Under the pieces are notes generated by a model, which worked only from the letters and a program-made list of their open reading frames with translations, made no database searches and had not been told where the DNA came from. A stretch of DNA of 64,000 bases. Origin: Taenia hydatigena (lineage: Eukaryota; Platyhelminthes; Cestoda; Cyclophyllidea; Taeniidae). Made by a program: the position numbers and the translations under genes. Positions 24,481 to 38,759 of the stretch are shown here, one piece after another (position 1 is the stretch's first letter; the number at the start of each line of letters is the position of its first letter). The stretch is taken from assembly GCA_036345935.2 (NCBI GenBank), contig JADWOT020000006.1, positions 2,109,493 to 2,173,492 on the forward strand. The letters are read 5' to 3'.

Positions 24481-27400
24481 AACTTGTCCTGGCTGTCATG
24501 TAAGAACGAGAAAGTTGTTGGACTTACCTTCCAGATGCGTGAAGTAGATGCATCGCGGTCGCAATAATTTTTGAGCGTCAACAAGTGAAGAGTTCAAGGT
24601 GAGTGATTGCATTTGCAACGCTTCTAACAGGTATGCATAAAAAACGGGCACAGATCTGATTGAAGACCGTTTATCATCTGCTATAACATAGTATACGCAA
24701 AAATGGTGGTGCAAAGCTGGTTTCTGCAGCTGTTGTGACTTCGCGGGGCACCTTGGCCACCTTCAGGTTGTGCGAGCAGTTCCAAGCCCAACCATAGGAC
24801 AACAATTCCATTTTTCCTTTATACACATTGGAAAGAGTCTCCGAAACTCACAACCATGCCACTTCAACAAGCATTTTCAAGTGCCTTACTACAAGAAGTT
24901 AAACAATTGTTCTCTTTAAGATGTAGGTCATTTTGAAACCTGGAGCACGTACTTAGAAATGTAATCCTAAAAATTTAAAAATAAAATAATCGCATAAAAT
25001 ACAAATGCAGATGCAAATAAACAATTTGTAATAAATATAAAATAGAAACTTTGGTGTTTGTTGCCTGATTGTGTTGTCCAAATTAAAAATCAGGAAGTCA
25101 ACCGACTTTGTGATGGCGAATTCATTCTCACTGATTTGCGCTTTCCAAACACTTTATCCTCACCTGTTTAATCCAACCTCTAACCGACTTGTAGCGCCTT
25201 CATCGGAACCTGTCCACCTTCAAAGGAAAGCACTATCACAAAAAATGTTGAGAAAAAGAAAAAGTGTCAATGGGCTATTGTTTCGTAAATGCAATTATTG
25301 TTTATTAAATTTGTTTCACAATTGCAGCTCAAGTGTGCGCTATCCTCTGCTGAAAGCAAAGTAGAATCAAACTTGCGTTTCAAAACAATGGCATATTTCC
25401 AAGCCTCGACTGGAAAAAAACCCCTTTTTCATTGCATTAAGTAAAGTGCCCGACCTGAGTGCTACCTGAGACCGCGAGAAGTTATGGTAGAATGGTAGGA
25501 GATACAATACCGTCGCACAAAAGCGCTGAGTGTACCAGCTTAGTGAGAAGACTGTGCAACCAAACGGGAATGCAATGTACAGCAACCCAAGTGTTGGCGG
25601 ACCGAAGGGCAGGGTTAGGCTGTCGAAGCGGTGGGAGGATGTGCTAGTTGAGTAGTTGCCTGATCCCAGACTCACGCACACACTTTTGAGCAATGGCGAG
25701 TTGGCCGGCTAATCAATCAAAACGATGACTTTGTAAGGGGCTGAAAGCTAATCCTTGCCACCAAGGCATAAGAGTGACGAAAAACGAGTCCAACGACACT
25801 TGTTGACTGATGTAATTTGCTTGGTAAATACTTTTATCTTAACATAATTGAAGGCTAATTTAGTGCTCATTGGAACTGGAACTTCTTTATTTGGAGTAGT
25901 TTAATAGAAAGGTACTCTACTCTAATCATCCTTATTTTGTGGGAAGTACAAACGAGGGATATATTGGCAAGTGTACTGTCTCGGCAAGTAGGCATTTTAA
26001 GACACTCACTGTTGTGTTAGTGAAGGGAAGTCGTGCTGCTCAGCCCAGCTACTTCATGCCTTTCTCATGACCGCAGTTTTGCCCACTTTAAAGCAAATCA
26101 TGTGTCTTGCACAAAGTATAACCTGGCATTATAATTAGATCGAGAACAACTTATGCACACTTAACACGCCATTTGGTACAATTAGCTACCACAAACCAAA
26201 AAACAGCGCACGTCACTCATTTGTGACGAGTGAGTTTGGCTGAGGAAATGCAATCAGTACTGATATTAGTACTATAGCCATCTACCATGACCACCGCGAA
26301 TAGCAATTTAGCACTATGGTCTGTGGCTAAAAACCATATTTTAGGACAAAGACTTAACACTGACTGCGTGGGGCTGACAGCTGACAGCACCTAAGTCTTC
26401 ACCATTGAGTCATCGCAGCAGCTTACGACGATGTGCAAAATTTGCATTTCGTGGTTAATGTCACAACCAACATGGACTTTGGTACTCACCTGAAGAACCC
26501 ATTTAGCAGTAATGCATTGCCTGATTCCGACACCACCCTACACAATTGCCAACGAACTGACCCAGAATAAGCACAAGCTACAAAAGCATTACTTAATCCA
26601 AAAGCAACGCAGTCGGAGGAAGGGCACCTCCTAGCAGTCACCTGTGCTATTCCCTACACTTATACTAGCCGGATGAATGTCCAAGTTAGTGCTAGAGACG
26701 TCACGCCTTACAGTGAAGTTGGTTGTGAGATTGACACACTGCAAAAAATGTCAGAGGACATTCTAGCATAAAGTGTTATGAGTCAAGGGCGCACCAGCAG
26801 CACAGAGTCATCTCTGTCAGGTATGGTAAAAAGTTCCCCTCCGCCACGGTGGTCTGACAGTACATTGAAATGTTAAAACTCTGTGTGACGGATGCAGAGC
26901 ACTTCAAACTCCCACCCTGTTAAAGTCGAAACCACCGGGAACAAGAATGAGACTGTGGATCTCTTTCGCGTCGAAGGCTGCATTGAAGCTGTGCATGTGC
27001 AAGTGTCGCATCCGCCCAAGTCTCCAATGGTAATGCCTAACACCCAGTAAAGCCCAGTACGTTTGTCAAAGAAAGTTGCAACTGTTAAAAGATTTCACCC
27101 GTTTAGTTTCTAGTGGCACTAATTTGCCAACCCGGGGATGTTGTCACATGTGCTACGTGGCGTAGGTGGCACCCGGTTCCGCTACTCGTTTACGACAAAT
27201 TGCATTAATTCATGTCGCTGACGTGTAAAATAACAAAAAAGTGATTTGTGATCGTCTTGATTAAGGAGCTATTTTAGAGTTTCAAGCTGTGATGACAATT
27301 AAATTGGTCAGAAAGTTTACCATAACATAAAACGATTGAGCTATAGTAGTTTCACACAACCCATGTATTATAGATGAAGTTGCAAAACACGACAGAAGGA

Positions 27401-27739
27401 CACTAATGAAACTGCAGTGTAAAATGATCATGATTTTGGCATTTTCAAACCATAGTAGTGTGATATTTTGTTTGTGTAAGACTGGGCTTGGAATATGCAG
27501 GCACTCAAGGCTCCGCGACTGCACTTCCGCTGCCGAAGGCCTCTCAGTCGTGCTATCCGTACAAGGGCAATAAGCGACCGGCTGCAGTGTTTCCCCTTCT
27601 CGCGCCTTCAGGAAGGACTTGGGTGATCACTGTGTTTTGCCACAAAAAAATTTTCGTTTTTAATTGGTTATAAGACAATTATGCCGTTAAACTAGACTCA
27701 CCCAATGACAGAAGTAAGAATGCTATTTGGAGTTGGGTG

Positions 27740-28040
27740 GCACAGAATAAACAAACATTGGTAATGCATTTTAGGAGAGAATGTGCATTTGCCCAACACT
27801 CAGTCGTCTCCTGTCGTTTAAAATCGGGGCAGATCTTACGTCCCAACTTGGGAGGAAAGCACATTCCCATGAGAGGCCCTCACCAGATATCACTCACAAA
27901 TTACAAAGTCTCAACTTCGGTGGGCTTTGGCGAATGTCGCAACATCTCTCATCAATTTAGAGACATGTAATTAGCACCAAGATTCGGAGGGTAGTCATCT
28001 GTGATGTTTAGGTTAAACAAGATGACTATCCTATGTTAAA
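27740..28040 (+). repeat. Dispersed repeat R3, copy 2
   Basis: This is the partner of 159-530. Just upstream, 27480-27560 resembles 49445-49530 in unit B, so two repeat fragments lie side by side here. Confidence 0.6.
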
Positions 28041-31000
28041 GCACTCGTCTAAGGAAGACTTAAAACAATTAAGGAACACAACCACTGATTAACCATTTAA
28101 AGGACTAATTAGCTCTCCATCTTTCAGCAATGCGAAAATGAGAAATGCAGACCAATTTCACCACCCTTGATTGACCACTTCGTCGGAAAAATTATAAAAG
28201 AGGGGTGGAAGTAAGGAAGATATTCGAGCGAATGGATAGCTGATTGGGAGTGTCTATTTCTTACCGCTACCACAGACCATGGAGTGAAATATCCCAGTCC
28301 AAAATGAGCATCGAACCCTTGAGAAAACACAGTCAGTGCTATTTCTGCAGTTACTGCTGCTACCAATGTATCGCTGAGAGTAAACATTAGCCGTGGGAAG
28401 AGGGAATAAGCACCCAACACCTGTGCTCATGGCATTCTGAAATCTGTATTATTGTGCACAGATCTCCTCTATGCCTCAGAATATTCATGCTAAGATTTTT
28501 GCCTGCATTTTAGAGTCACTCACATAATAAATTCACGACTGCATTTTGTAACCTCATTTGTCTGTCTGGTAGCAAAACAGTCGGTGCGGTCAGTGCCATA
28601 GTTCACTACAGTGGCATTTTGGTAGCTGCAAAACACTTTCAAGTGGATGCGACTGTTCGTAATCAACGCACGATGGTCTAACGCCAGCACATCGGACTAT
28701 ACTCTGCTTCCAAGGCATCGGTAGAAGCTACTAAATCTGATTTAAATTTATCTGCTACATGAAACGCATTAAATCTGGTTGCGAAGCTGTAGAAGCTGAC
28801 CTCATGCTACATGTTTCGCATTGGTTTCAAAAGGAAGATGTGGTAAGTTGTTCTTGACGTCGCCATGCAGAAATGGTCTAAATACAACTGAAGCCAGTGG
28901 CGACTCACTTAGAGGAGAGTGGTTGGCAACCATCAAATGCTTGCATTCCCAATAGTCATAGGGAATTGCGAATTTCCATTTATACATGCGTTAAGACCCA
29001 CCGAGTCACAACCGATCAGTAGCACTTAGCACGAGTGAGGAATCAAGGAACTCGCACTTACGACAAATGGAAGGGAAATTCAAGTCATAAAAGCTAACTA
29101 TCAACTCGAACTAACATACATGCATTATCTGGCGACGACATACTTGTAAAGCAACGAATCTGCTTACCAATTTTTATAAGTTTGAGGTCAGGATTGGATC
29201 CTTTAGGAGTGAATGTGAAACGCTTTCTCATGCGAAGATACGAACATGGGATGGGATGGGGAGGAGCGTGGGAGAGGAATAGGACCCTATCTAATTCTCT
29301 GCATTCCTCCAATGGTAATGCTCTATATGAGGTTCGGCACTTACTAGCAGTAGACAGACAATCGCTGGATTAGCGTCAATATGTTACAGAGAGTTGGAAA
29401 GTGAGTGACACCGACGAGGAAGATGGTCATGTGTAGATTTGCGTAAAGAGCACTTTGCAGAGACACTGCTCCCATCAGCAAAGAACCACAACGCATAGAT
29501 CGTAATAGGGAACCTTCCATTCCAAGAATCTGCACACAGCTGTTTCTTCCTCCTTATAAACAACCACCAGAAGTGATTTGATTGCCTTGTGTCTGTGAAG
29601 GCGAGCCATCACAACTATGAATGCTGACGTGGCTTTAAGCTCATGCCTCTTAGCTAAATCGTGACACCGCGATTATTTTTGTGGTGAAGACGTTTCCTCC
29701 TTAGTTACAACATGTTTGTCCGCCTAATGTGCTATAACTGATGGCTGATTTCGAATAAAATATCGTTCAGCACATGATAAGTCTTCAGGTGACTGTGGAG
29801 AAATCACAAATGAGTTCATAATGGAAGGGTGGGGTGAATATTTCAATTAGGTCAAGCATCAGTAGTGTATTTGCTGTTTTATTTCGTGAAAATTTGCCTC
29901 AGATCTGGATGAATCGCAGGAGCAGTACCACCGTTTCAAGTCTCTGCTTCTACACTGATGCATGGGTAACGCTTTGTAGATGGAAGACTAGCTGCTTGAA
30001 TCAATGCATTTCTATGATGATTTAATCCTACCACCTTCTTGTTCGGCCAATGTGGTGTCTCTTCTTGGTAGTTTTGAAGAGGCTTTGAAAACTACTTATC
30101 AAACAGGGTTGATGCTGATCAGTGAATGCTAGAATTTTATTAGTGTTACATTAAATAACCAATTTTATTTTCATCTTTAGATTGTGAGTGTGGACGGGGT
30201 GTTGCAGCGCTTTGATTGGTTACGCGATCGCCCAAGTCTTCACCGCTGTACTTCCTCCCATCGGAATGGCCTGCAGAGCATGCCAGTAGTCCCTCAACCC
30301 CTTCTTCACGTCAGTAATGCATCTACTGTGTTAGCAATGCGACTCCATTCGACGTTAGGAAAGACCAAAAGACGCTAATGTGTCATATTTTTGATTGCAT
30401 TTTACTCGATCTTATTATCATGTAACACATTCCTTGGTGCGTCTACCAATCAGTGTTAAATGTTCAGTTTGCTAAGGTGCTGTCTATGCTAAGCAGCTTT
30501 ACCAGCATTGCATCACGTCCCAAGACTTCTCTGAAGACGAGAAAAAGACTTCGTACTCGGCTTGATGCTAATGACACGGTGTGGAGGCCATCGCACTCAG
30601 GGAAGGTTGCATTCGCTTAGTCAATCCTTCAGCCGTTTCACATGAACATGCAAATACAAATCAAAAGCAAATGCAGCCTTCAGTCAAGAGACGAAAGATG
30701 ATTAGCTGATATGAAGTTGAGCTTAGTTTGGAAGTCGACTGAGAGTGTTCTCATATTGCTCAACTTCAGCTATGATGCGTTATCACTGCTGCAAAAGGAT
30801 GCTTGGCCTTGTGAGATAAACCGAATGGGCACTATCAGTAAAATCGAGACTACACAATCGCTCAATCATTTCATTGCAAAAGGTTTGCATTTACAATAAA
30901 AATTGTGCTATTACTCACTCAGACACGTTCGCCTTTCTTATTTTTTTTCGTGGAACAGGTTTGTCATCCTATTGTGGGGTTGTGACCCTGCAAGCCGACA

Positions 31001-31869
31001 TTCCACGTCGGCTACTACTTCGCATTTCAACGACGTAAATGTAAGTGCAGTTCAGTTTTATTACAGCTTTTAACAATGATTTCCATGCAACACTAAACGA
31101 TTGCATTAGGAATGGTTTCGTATTTCGCTTGCTTGTTTGTTTCTGGTTGAACGAGTACGTGACATTCACTCGTGCTCTATCATGTCCAGCTGCACGATAT
31201 ACATCTACAACAGTATCACCTTTGTGTTTCCTTCAAGCTTTTTACTTTGTCGCCTGTGATGTCTGAATTTACTGCCGCTTTGTGTCCCTAAGGCGAACGG
31301 TTGCTTCAAAAGCAGCCAACGCAAGTCATGGAGATGGAAGCGAGTCTTCTGCTTGAACCGTATTTTAAGGTCTTACAACCCACACGCCTAAATATAATCG
31401 GTTATGTTTTGCGCTTTTGCTGGGGTTTGGAGGAGGGGAGGGGAGGAGAAGGAGAAGGAGCTGTCTCATCTTATCTTTCTTAGGTTGATGAGATGACTTT
31501 GCATAGTGTTGGACAGATACTCCCATCATCTCACTTGACGTTGAATGGATAGGTAAACAGGCTCGTTGGAATTACACTGTTCGCCGTATTGTCGATTACG
31601 TTAAGGAATAAACTGTACAGATCGAGAAGTCATTAGTAGTTAGTCCATTTTCATCCTGCTTCGCTTGAACTTCATGAACTTAGAGCAAACCTGAATAAAA
31701 ATACCTTGATTTCCATTCCATTGCCAATCTACTGCGAACCTGAGGATGAGAAGACGTGACAGTTCTTCGAAGGAACAGCAGTAGTTTGTTAGCAATGAGA
31801 CAAACAGCGACTTATTCCTGTTCTACCTTAAAGGCAAAGGCCAAGCACTCCTCCATAAATATCTGACTT

Positions 31870-32260
31870 CGAATGAATTGTCTGTAATAAATGCATTTAT
31901 TGCAACCTCATGATTTGTTGGCTTCGCAATAATCCAATCACGTTTTTTCAGCTTTATTATTGTTTATCTTATGCTAGAGACTGGCGAACGGTCCGAAAAG
32001 TAAACCGCTAAATATCCGACGTTTCCAATGGCACATTTTTATTTTAGCCGAAATCACTGACCTATTGCAGCACCGTGAATGCTCAGAGCCTCTGCTTCCT
32101 CAGAATTGGCTCTGCAACCAACTTTTGGGAGATCGTAATGGAGGGGTGATCAAAGATTTCCCATGAATTCGTCGTAATACGCTATGCCAACACTGAAGTT
32201 GACTTGTGACGTACAGTGGCAAGTTCGTACTACAAAGACCGAAGCATTCACCTTAGTCAG
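31870..32260 (+). repeat. Repeat R5, left copy flanking the tandem duplication
   Basis: This copy matches 51590-51920 in the same orientation: GATTTGTTGGCTTCGCAAT versus GGTTTGTTGACTTTGCAAT, and CAGAGCCTCTGCTT versus CAGAGCCTTTGCTT, followed by similar CTGCAACCA and AGACCGAA/AGACTGAA parts. Together the two copies bracket units A and B. Confidence 0.5.
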
Positions 32261-35039
32261 TCCTGCCATGCGATATTCGATGACCAACTCAATGATAGTC
32301 CGTTTCACCTCGGCCTTTGACGGATTGGCAGATCGCAAAAGCATATCATCGCCATGACTAAAGTACCGGTACCTCTGATCTTGTATAAGAGCACTTGCTA
32401 AGGGACCACTAAAGTGGTAGATCATTGAGTTTACTTGTGAACCATAGACATCAATGAAGACAGCTCGAAATATTGTTTATTCAGGGAGGAAGTGGTGAGT
32501 GATGAGGAAGACTGCATATTTAAGATGAGTGATCCCAATGCAGTTGTGCGACATCTACATGTCCTCACTTGATCCCAGCACGATCCATAGGTTGTGCTAT
32601 TTATGGTAGCTAATTGCACCAAATCTCACCGCTGACGGAGCTTTGATTTTGGGAGATTAAATTGTTTAAATACCACGGCAAGCATGCTGCGGTGGGTGAT
32701 TGTGCTCTGAGAACAGGGAGAGCTAAATTGCACGCAAGAATTTAGGTTTGACTATAATCAAATTCACCTAGTGGGCACGTCCCGAATTGTAAGCAGCGAA
32801 GTTAGAGAACATTGCACAAAGCAGTAACTCCCAACAGCAGATCACTCAGACTTACTTTAAAGATGAGAAGTCTGCTTACCTTGCCTAACATTAGCGCAGC
32901 TCAATGCAATGAAACTTTTTAATGCAAAAATCCCTAATGGAAGTTGGCAATCAAAGGTAGCGAAACCAACTAAATGTTACCAGCATAAAAAGCAGTGCTT
33001 TGAACCGCCTTAAAATCTTGGATAGCTTCGACGGCAAGGCACCACCTCTCTCTCCACCAAGTGTCACACACACAACGCGATTACTCAATTTTAACTTGGC
33101 CTCTCATTTCTACCACTATTTCACCCAGCAATACTGCATTCCACGGTGTGAAAAGGTACTGTTCCTTATAATTGCTGATATGAGTCAAGGATGTGAGAAA
33201 AAAGTGGGTTTGAAGTAAGGAATCCAAGCGTTAAGCAATGAAAGACGGAGGCGTTTCATGAACTTCTAATTCACCCAACAGGATTGTGTAAAGGCGACCT
33301 CCCGAGATCTTTGAGATCATCAATCATTCCCCATCGACTGCCATCAAAAGGTGAGATTTAGTGGCTTCTAGCCCCAGCAATTTTAACCATTATAATAGCG
33401 CTTGTTAATTTTTTATCTTTCAATGAACTAGGTTTGGTAGATTTGTCACTCCACTAATTTATTCTGACAGGCCTGCCTGAATCATCACATGCCTGTCATT
33501 TGTCGTATGGCCTCCAACAGTGACCTTAAAATGCATGATTTACAGATGGATTAATCCAAACATCAACATACCACACACAAATTGCAACCTCGAGACAGGG
33601 TTTTAAACGTGAATAAATAAGATTAAAATCGGTACAGAATTTCCTCATGCTTCGATAAATGGCAACACCAATTGTCGAAGATTGTAAGAAACGTGGGTTC
33701 CCAGGGCATCAGTGAGAGAATTGAAAAAAGTTCAGGCGAGTGTTTTCTTCGCATAAAGCAGTAATTCAGCAAAAAAACTGGCGTTCTCTGGCAAATTAAC
33801 ACTGAAGTTGAAAATTTTTATTGCTAAGATCAGCCAACGAACAGCATCAGTACATCGAATTGCAGTCTAAGACTATTTGTCATGACCATACTGACTTTCG
33901 AATTCTTCCTTCTTAGCAACTTACTCTTTTGTTTTCTATATTCCTCCAAATCTCACATTGAATGAGGTGAAGGAAGAAGGTGTTTGTCACCGCGATAAAT
34001 ACACGTATCCGTGGCAGTGAATGCAGATGCTCCTGGACAGAAGCATTTGTCGTGCGGTGGCTGTTGCTTTGCCTGGCTCTAGACTTTCCCAGTCTCTCAC
34101 ACCAAGCTTGTTAGTGTGTGGTTAAGTTTGCAACAGAATAAAGCAAGTAACTGGGCAGGCGAAATGTTTTACTACCACAGTGGTGCATTAGAGGTGAGAT
34201 CTGCAGGCTGTGAGTGTAGTAAGTGGAAGACAATTCTACTCTCTCACCCGTCGCCCTTGGTTAATCACTTCTCTTAGTATCAGTCCACAGTGTGGCTTTG
34301 TCGAAATCCCACCCACAATATCTATTGAAGAGATGAAGTTCCACGGGAATTCATTTCCATCTAGCAAAGGTCCCTCAAGTACCTTCGTCATTTGCCCTCT
34401 CCTTATCCAACATCTTTCGTCTAAATGCTTTACTTTTCTTTTTTCTTCGTCTTATTTAATTACATCCGTTGGGCACAACATTCAACCGTACCTAGCATTA
34501 GACAAGAGGCGTCAACTTTAATCTCAGAATCAGGACAAACAATGATATCTTGAATGTTGCCTACTACATTTAGTGGGGAGCGCAACACAGGGCATGTGTT
34601 ATGGTCTACACTTAACGCATTCAAGAACCACATCTTCAAGCAATTGGTCTTCGCATCTAGCCGCATTGTAAATGGCATGGATGTTTTGAGTATTTGATGC
34701 AATGAAATACTTAATGTATGTATGAAAGGGCCATTTTGCATAGGATGCATATTAAAGGTGAAGACCTGAGAGACCACACAAATGACTATTCAAAACGACT
34801 GCATTTGGTGCTGAACGAATCGTAACAAAGTTGATGACGATTTTAAAAGGGTGAAAAGAAACCTCAAAACAATGTGAAGTTACGATACCTGATTTCCAAT
34901 GGCCTAATAAAAGTCCTCCCAAACGCTCAATGGCATTCCAAACAGACAACATTAATAAATGGAGATGCTGCCAGGTGGAGTGCTGTACGGCATTTCGTGA
35001 AACGTTAGTACATAGTTTTATGTACTAGGGTAGTCACGA

Positions 35040-35350
35040 TATGCAACCGAATTACCACATGGAAATACTTCTGCACCAAAAAATTAGCATATGGTTTCCA
35101 TTTTCGCCTTATCGATATTCGCAGAACAGTTTCTAGACGATTTCTGCTCCGTTTTACTACTCTGAATGTGGAATTTTATGCATTGCACCAATGCAGAAAT
35201 TGCACTGGCATCAGTGTAGCTGAAGGGAGCGAGAAATTACGATGTTCGGGAATCAAAGTACCATCGTCAGAGAGCCACGAACATGCGCAATGATTTACAG
35301 TCACCAGATGCACGTCCTTCGCAAAATGTGGCGATGAAGGAAGTCGGTGC
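35040..35350 (-). repeat. Dispersed repeat R1, inverted segment in unit A
   Basis: Read on the minus strand this segment matches R1 at 21645-21780 and, less well, 4720-5020. Its partner in unit B is 44830-45150. The R1 match probably extends further, but divergence hides the edges. Confidence 0.5.
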
Positions 35351-36489
35351 TTTTGTCTGGGAAAAGACCTTACTACACACTGTCCACGTTTACACGTGGC
35401 CATGGATATCAAGCGTCAGGTGTCTCGGGTGTTTGGTTTCATTCTTGACTGCAGAGAAAGACGGAACAACCGACTTGTTGCATCAGACAGGATCACTGAT
35501 TGTACTTGTCTCTATTTCGGCAGATGAAAGGCGACTTTTAATATTCTCTACTCCGTAGTGTGAGATCACGAAGACTTATTGAAATAAATTAGAACATCTT
35601 CAGTAATAAGGAAGTAAACATGGATAAGAAAAACCAAAAGCTCCAGAAAAAGGCTCATATTTCTTCATTTTATCACACATGAGAAACTAAACAAGCGACC
35701 ATCCCCTCGTCAGAGATTTAGCTGACACGAAGTGTAAACGAAAGAAAATTAAGAGGGAAAAGTGAAATTGCATATCCCCAGCATGCACTAAAACACTTTT
35801 GTCTGAGACGAAAGTACCTGAGATTACAAAGGAATGTTCTTAGTGCTTTAGAAAATGTTTTGGGCAGTAATTGAGGCATACGAAACTAACCGTAAATAGC
35901 ATCATTTTCGCTTTGATGTGCGTCAGCATGTGGATGCTAGTCTTCCCTGTTCGACAGTGTGAATGAAAAAGTGCTTCCCTCCACCAAGATAAACACACGC
36001 TGTACTTCAAGCGCAGGAGCATGGTTAGATCAAAAGCGGTCGTTCGCTTATTCAGGACACATGTTATGCTCAATCCAAAGCAACGACTTTTAAACGCGAG
36101 ATACGGAGATCACGACAAACTCGTGTGATTCGTCGTACCTTCTTTGCATCCTTGTAAAAAGCGTTACTTCCCAACGACAAAATTGCAAGAATGGATTGTA
36201 AAAATACATTTTCAGCGAAGTACGAAGCACACGGACCATTCGCAAATGTCACTTTGGAAGGGCGAAGGTGTAGGTGTTAACATGAATACTTCGCTTCTGT
36301 CGACCCGATTCTCTTCGCGGGTTGAGGAAACAATTTCTTAGCTTGCGCTTCAGCACAAGCATACTCGACCAAAACAGACATGACTTAGAATGTGATGGAG
36401 AAGTGGTGAAGGAGATTAGTGGCCCATCAAACCCACAAACCATGTGGACTGCGCTAGTACTGAACTTGTCAACATCGCAAGAGTCGGAG

Positions 36490-37690
36490 ATTCGGCATAC
36501 AAATAGTGCGAGCCTCCCCTCGAAATCTGGGCGTGGGACGGACCATTCGAACAGCTCGAAACGAGGAGCCAACAGCGAAGCAATCGAATTCCCTTTCCTC
36601 AAAAATCGTAATTGTATGCTTCTACTTTCCTCCCGGCAATGTGGCCTCCTACTTCACTGACAACGTTCACCCTCCACTAGCCGAAAAGGCGGCTTTTCCT
36701 CGCCTCTCCCCCACCGCCTCCACGTGTGCGTCCAATCAGTCGCCTTCGCTTGCCAAACCGACCTAGTCCACTTTGGTTTTTTTTCATTTTGCCTTCCTAT
36801 TGCTTCCACCCCTTCTGCCCTTTTAAGTGGCTCACTGAACTTGTATTTATAACCCATACTTACCCAATAGTATACACACACACAGGGCTTTGCTCAATGC
36901 CACCAAATACACGATATTTTGAATACTGCGATCTGCTCTCTCGACTTGCATTTGGCAAGTTTACTAAGGTAGGTTCATTTCCATTCCCATGAAATCACTT
37001 AACACTTACTGTTTGTAACAGGAAGTATAAAGTTGGGAAGCAAGGAATGCTTCCTACCGGCCACTTTGTTAAGCTGTTCAGTTTTGACGGTGATGATTGT
37101 GTAGACATCTTAATCGACTACACATAAGATTGAGTGAATTTGCCTTCACAATATGTTGTGGTAAAGCAAAACTGCTGTTTGAGGGAAGCGACCCTCTTTG
37201 AGGAATAATGACCGTCCATCGAAACGGTCACATTCAGTGCTCTTCTGTCATCCTTCTCCAGTGGGAAGACAGCCACTTTCCGAGCCTTCAAAATCCAGAA
37301 AGAAACCAAGCTTTTGCTCCTATTTCTCCCCAACTGGCTGTTTTATCCTACAATGGACCATGTGATTACCTTTTCATGCCAAAAAATGGGCAATCCCTCG
37401 GTCAAACGCCATTGCAAGCATGTAAAGGATGCGGTGACGTGGCATCCCTTCCCATATCATCTCCAAGCAATCTACTCCGTGTCCACTCTGTACTTCCGAG
37501 GTGTGAAAAACTGCCTTCTCGTAAGCATCGACCACACCAACTTTGAGTGAACTTGCGAGTGGTGCATTGAAGACAAAACCACTCAGCGTGACCTCTATAC
37601 TTCTTGAAGCCCAAACAACAGTCGGGATCGAGATTCATCTACGCGATACAACTAAAGCATGGACACAAAAGCTTCTTCCTGTTCCTAAGA
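36490..37690 (+). pseudogene. Inverted copy of the CAP terminal exon plus its 3' flank
   Basis: This is the reverse-strand counterpart of about 55345-54100. The coding part reads RNLGVGRTIRTARNE, then SKIVIVCFYFPPGNV and DNVHPPLAEKA, and ends at a stop at the equivalent place (near 36764), so the frame is still open. The acceptor and the NFTQMVW residues are degraded (the region before 36510 aligns only loosely), and no upstream CAP exons accompany it. Similarity is very high from 36510 to 36940 and falls in the 3' flank, but remains readable to about 37690, for example around 37540-37620 against 54180-54250. I read it as a non-functional exon fragment moved by segmental duplication. Expression as part of another transcript cannot be excluded. 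Confidence 0.8.
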
Positions 37691-38759
37691 GAACATATTC
37701 AGAACCAGTCAATTAGCAAGTGCCATTCATTTGACTGTGTCCTCCAATCTCCGCAAAGATTTGGAGTAGAACTATTTACCACCACCGTCGCATCGTTCCA
37801 AACTGGCTTAACTGCTTGTCTACTTACCGGAAGCCTATTCGCTGATGCTGCTTTTACACCTGATGCTTATCATCCTGCCTTGGCTCAGGCGGTCAGTCGC
37901 ACATTCACTTACTCCAACAGCAGAGATGACAGGTGAGCAGACGACAGAAGTGAGACACAAACGGAAGTAGTCAGCACAAATTTTAATCCACTATTCATGT
38001 AACATATAGCATTAAGAAGAATATGTTAACCAACAAAACGAGCAACGTTGGTTTTGTGTTCCTTTGTGATTGATTCAGTTGCCAAACAATTATTTGATGG
38101 CTGACTTGGAAAGAACAAGTGCCCTTTCTTCTCTCTAGTATGGACTGCAGCGCCTCGAGACTCTTCCGAAGCCATAAAGAAGACATGACACTTCGGCTGA
38201 ATTTCTATTGTTGACTGGAGGCCGGACTGCCTGTAGACGGTGCAATATCTAACATAGTGTAGACAAACAATTAAGGCGTTATGCAAAGCAATGACAGATG
38301 CTTTTATTTAACGAATTTTATTTCATCAATAGACAAGCACAGACCATGCTTCGACCCATTCATCTCATTGAACGCATTTAATGTTTAGCCAGAGCATGAC
38401 AATGTTATTGTCTTGTAAGTTGTTTTGCTAGGAGGTATTTTTCCTCTCAGATACGCAATGTGCTAAACATAATGACAACCGAAAGTAGCATGTTATCTTA
38501 CAGCTCCTTCTATTTCTCATAAGCAACCATCGTCAAGTCTGGTTAGTCCGACTAATGAACAGAAGAGAATTTAATGTTTGCTGTGTGTAAATCGTAAGAA
38601 ATTGGACCTCGTTATCGCCACCACAACACAAACTGAGTCGAACATCTATAAAAAGGAGGCAAGGAAACATGATAGAATGATCATGGCATGAAGCGCGATT
38701 ATCTATTCTCTGTCTCGGTCGCATCATCGACCTCCGATCCTACCTACACTCATTCACCC

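Larger units (their letters stand above)
24481..32990. other. No gene recognised; R3, R4 fragment and R5 only
   Basis: The frames are about 100 codons at most and unrecognised. 31420-31500 (GGA-rich, then GCTGTCTCATCTTATCTTTC) resembles the tail of units A and B (42560-42740 and 50780-50960), hinting at an older remnant of the same unit to the left of A. Confidence 0.45.

Noticed and set aside
36506..36766. The 86-codon CAP-like frame as a separate functional gene
   Set aside because: It lacks the HNxYR, GEN and WYxE parts and a good acceptor, and is explained as a duplicated terminal exon fragment.
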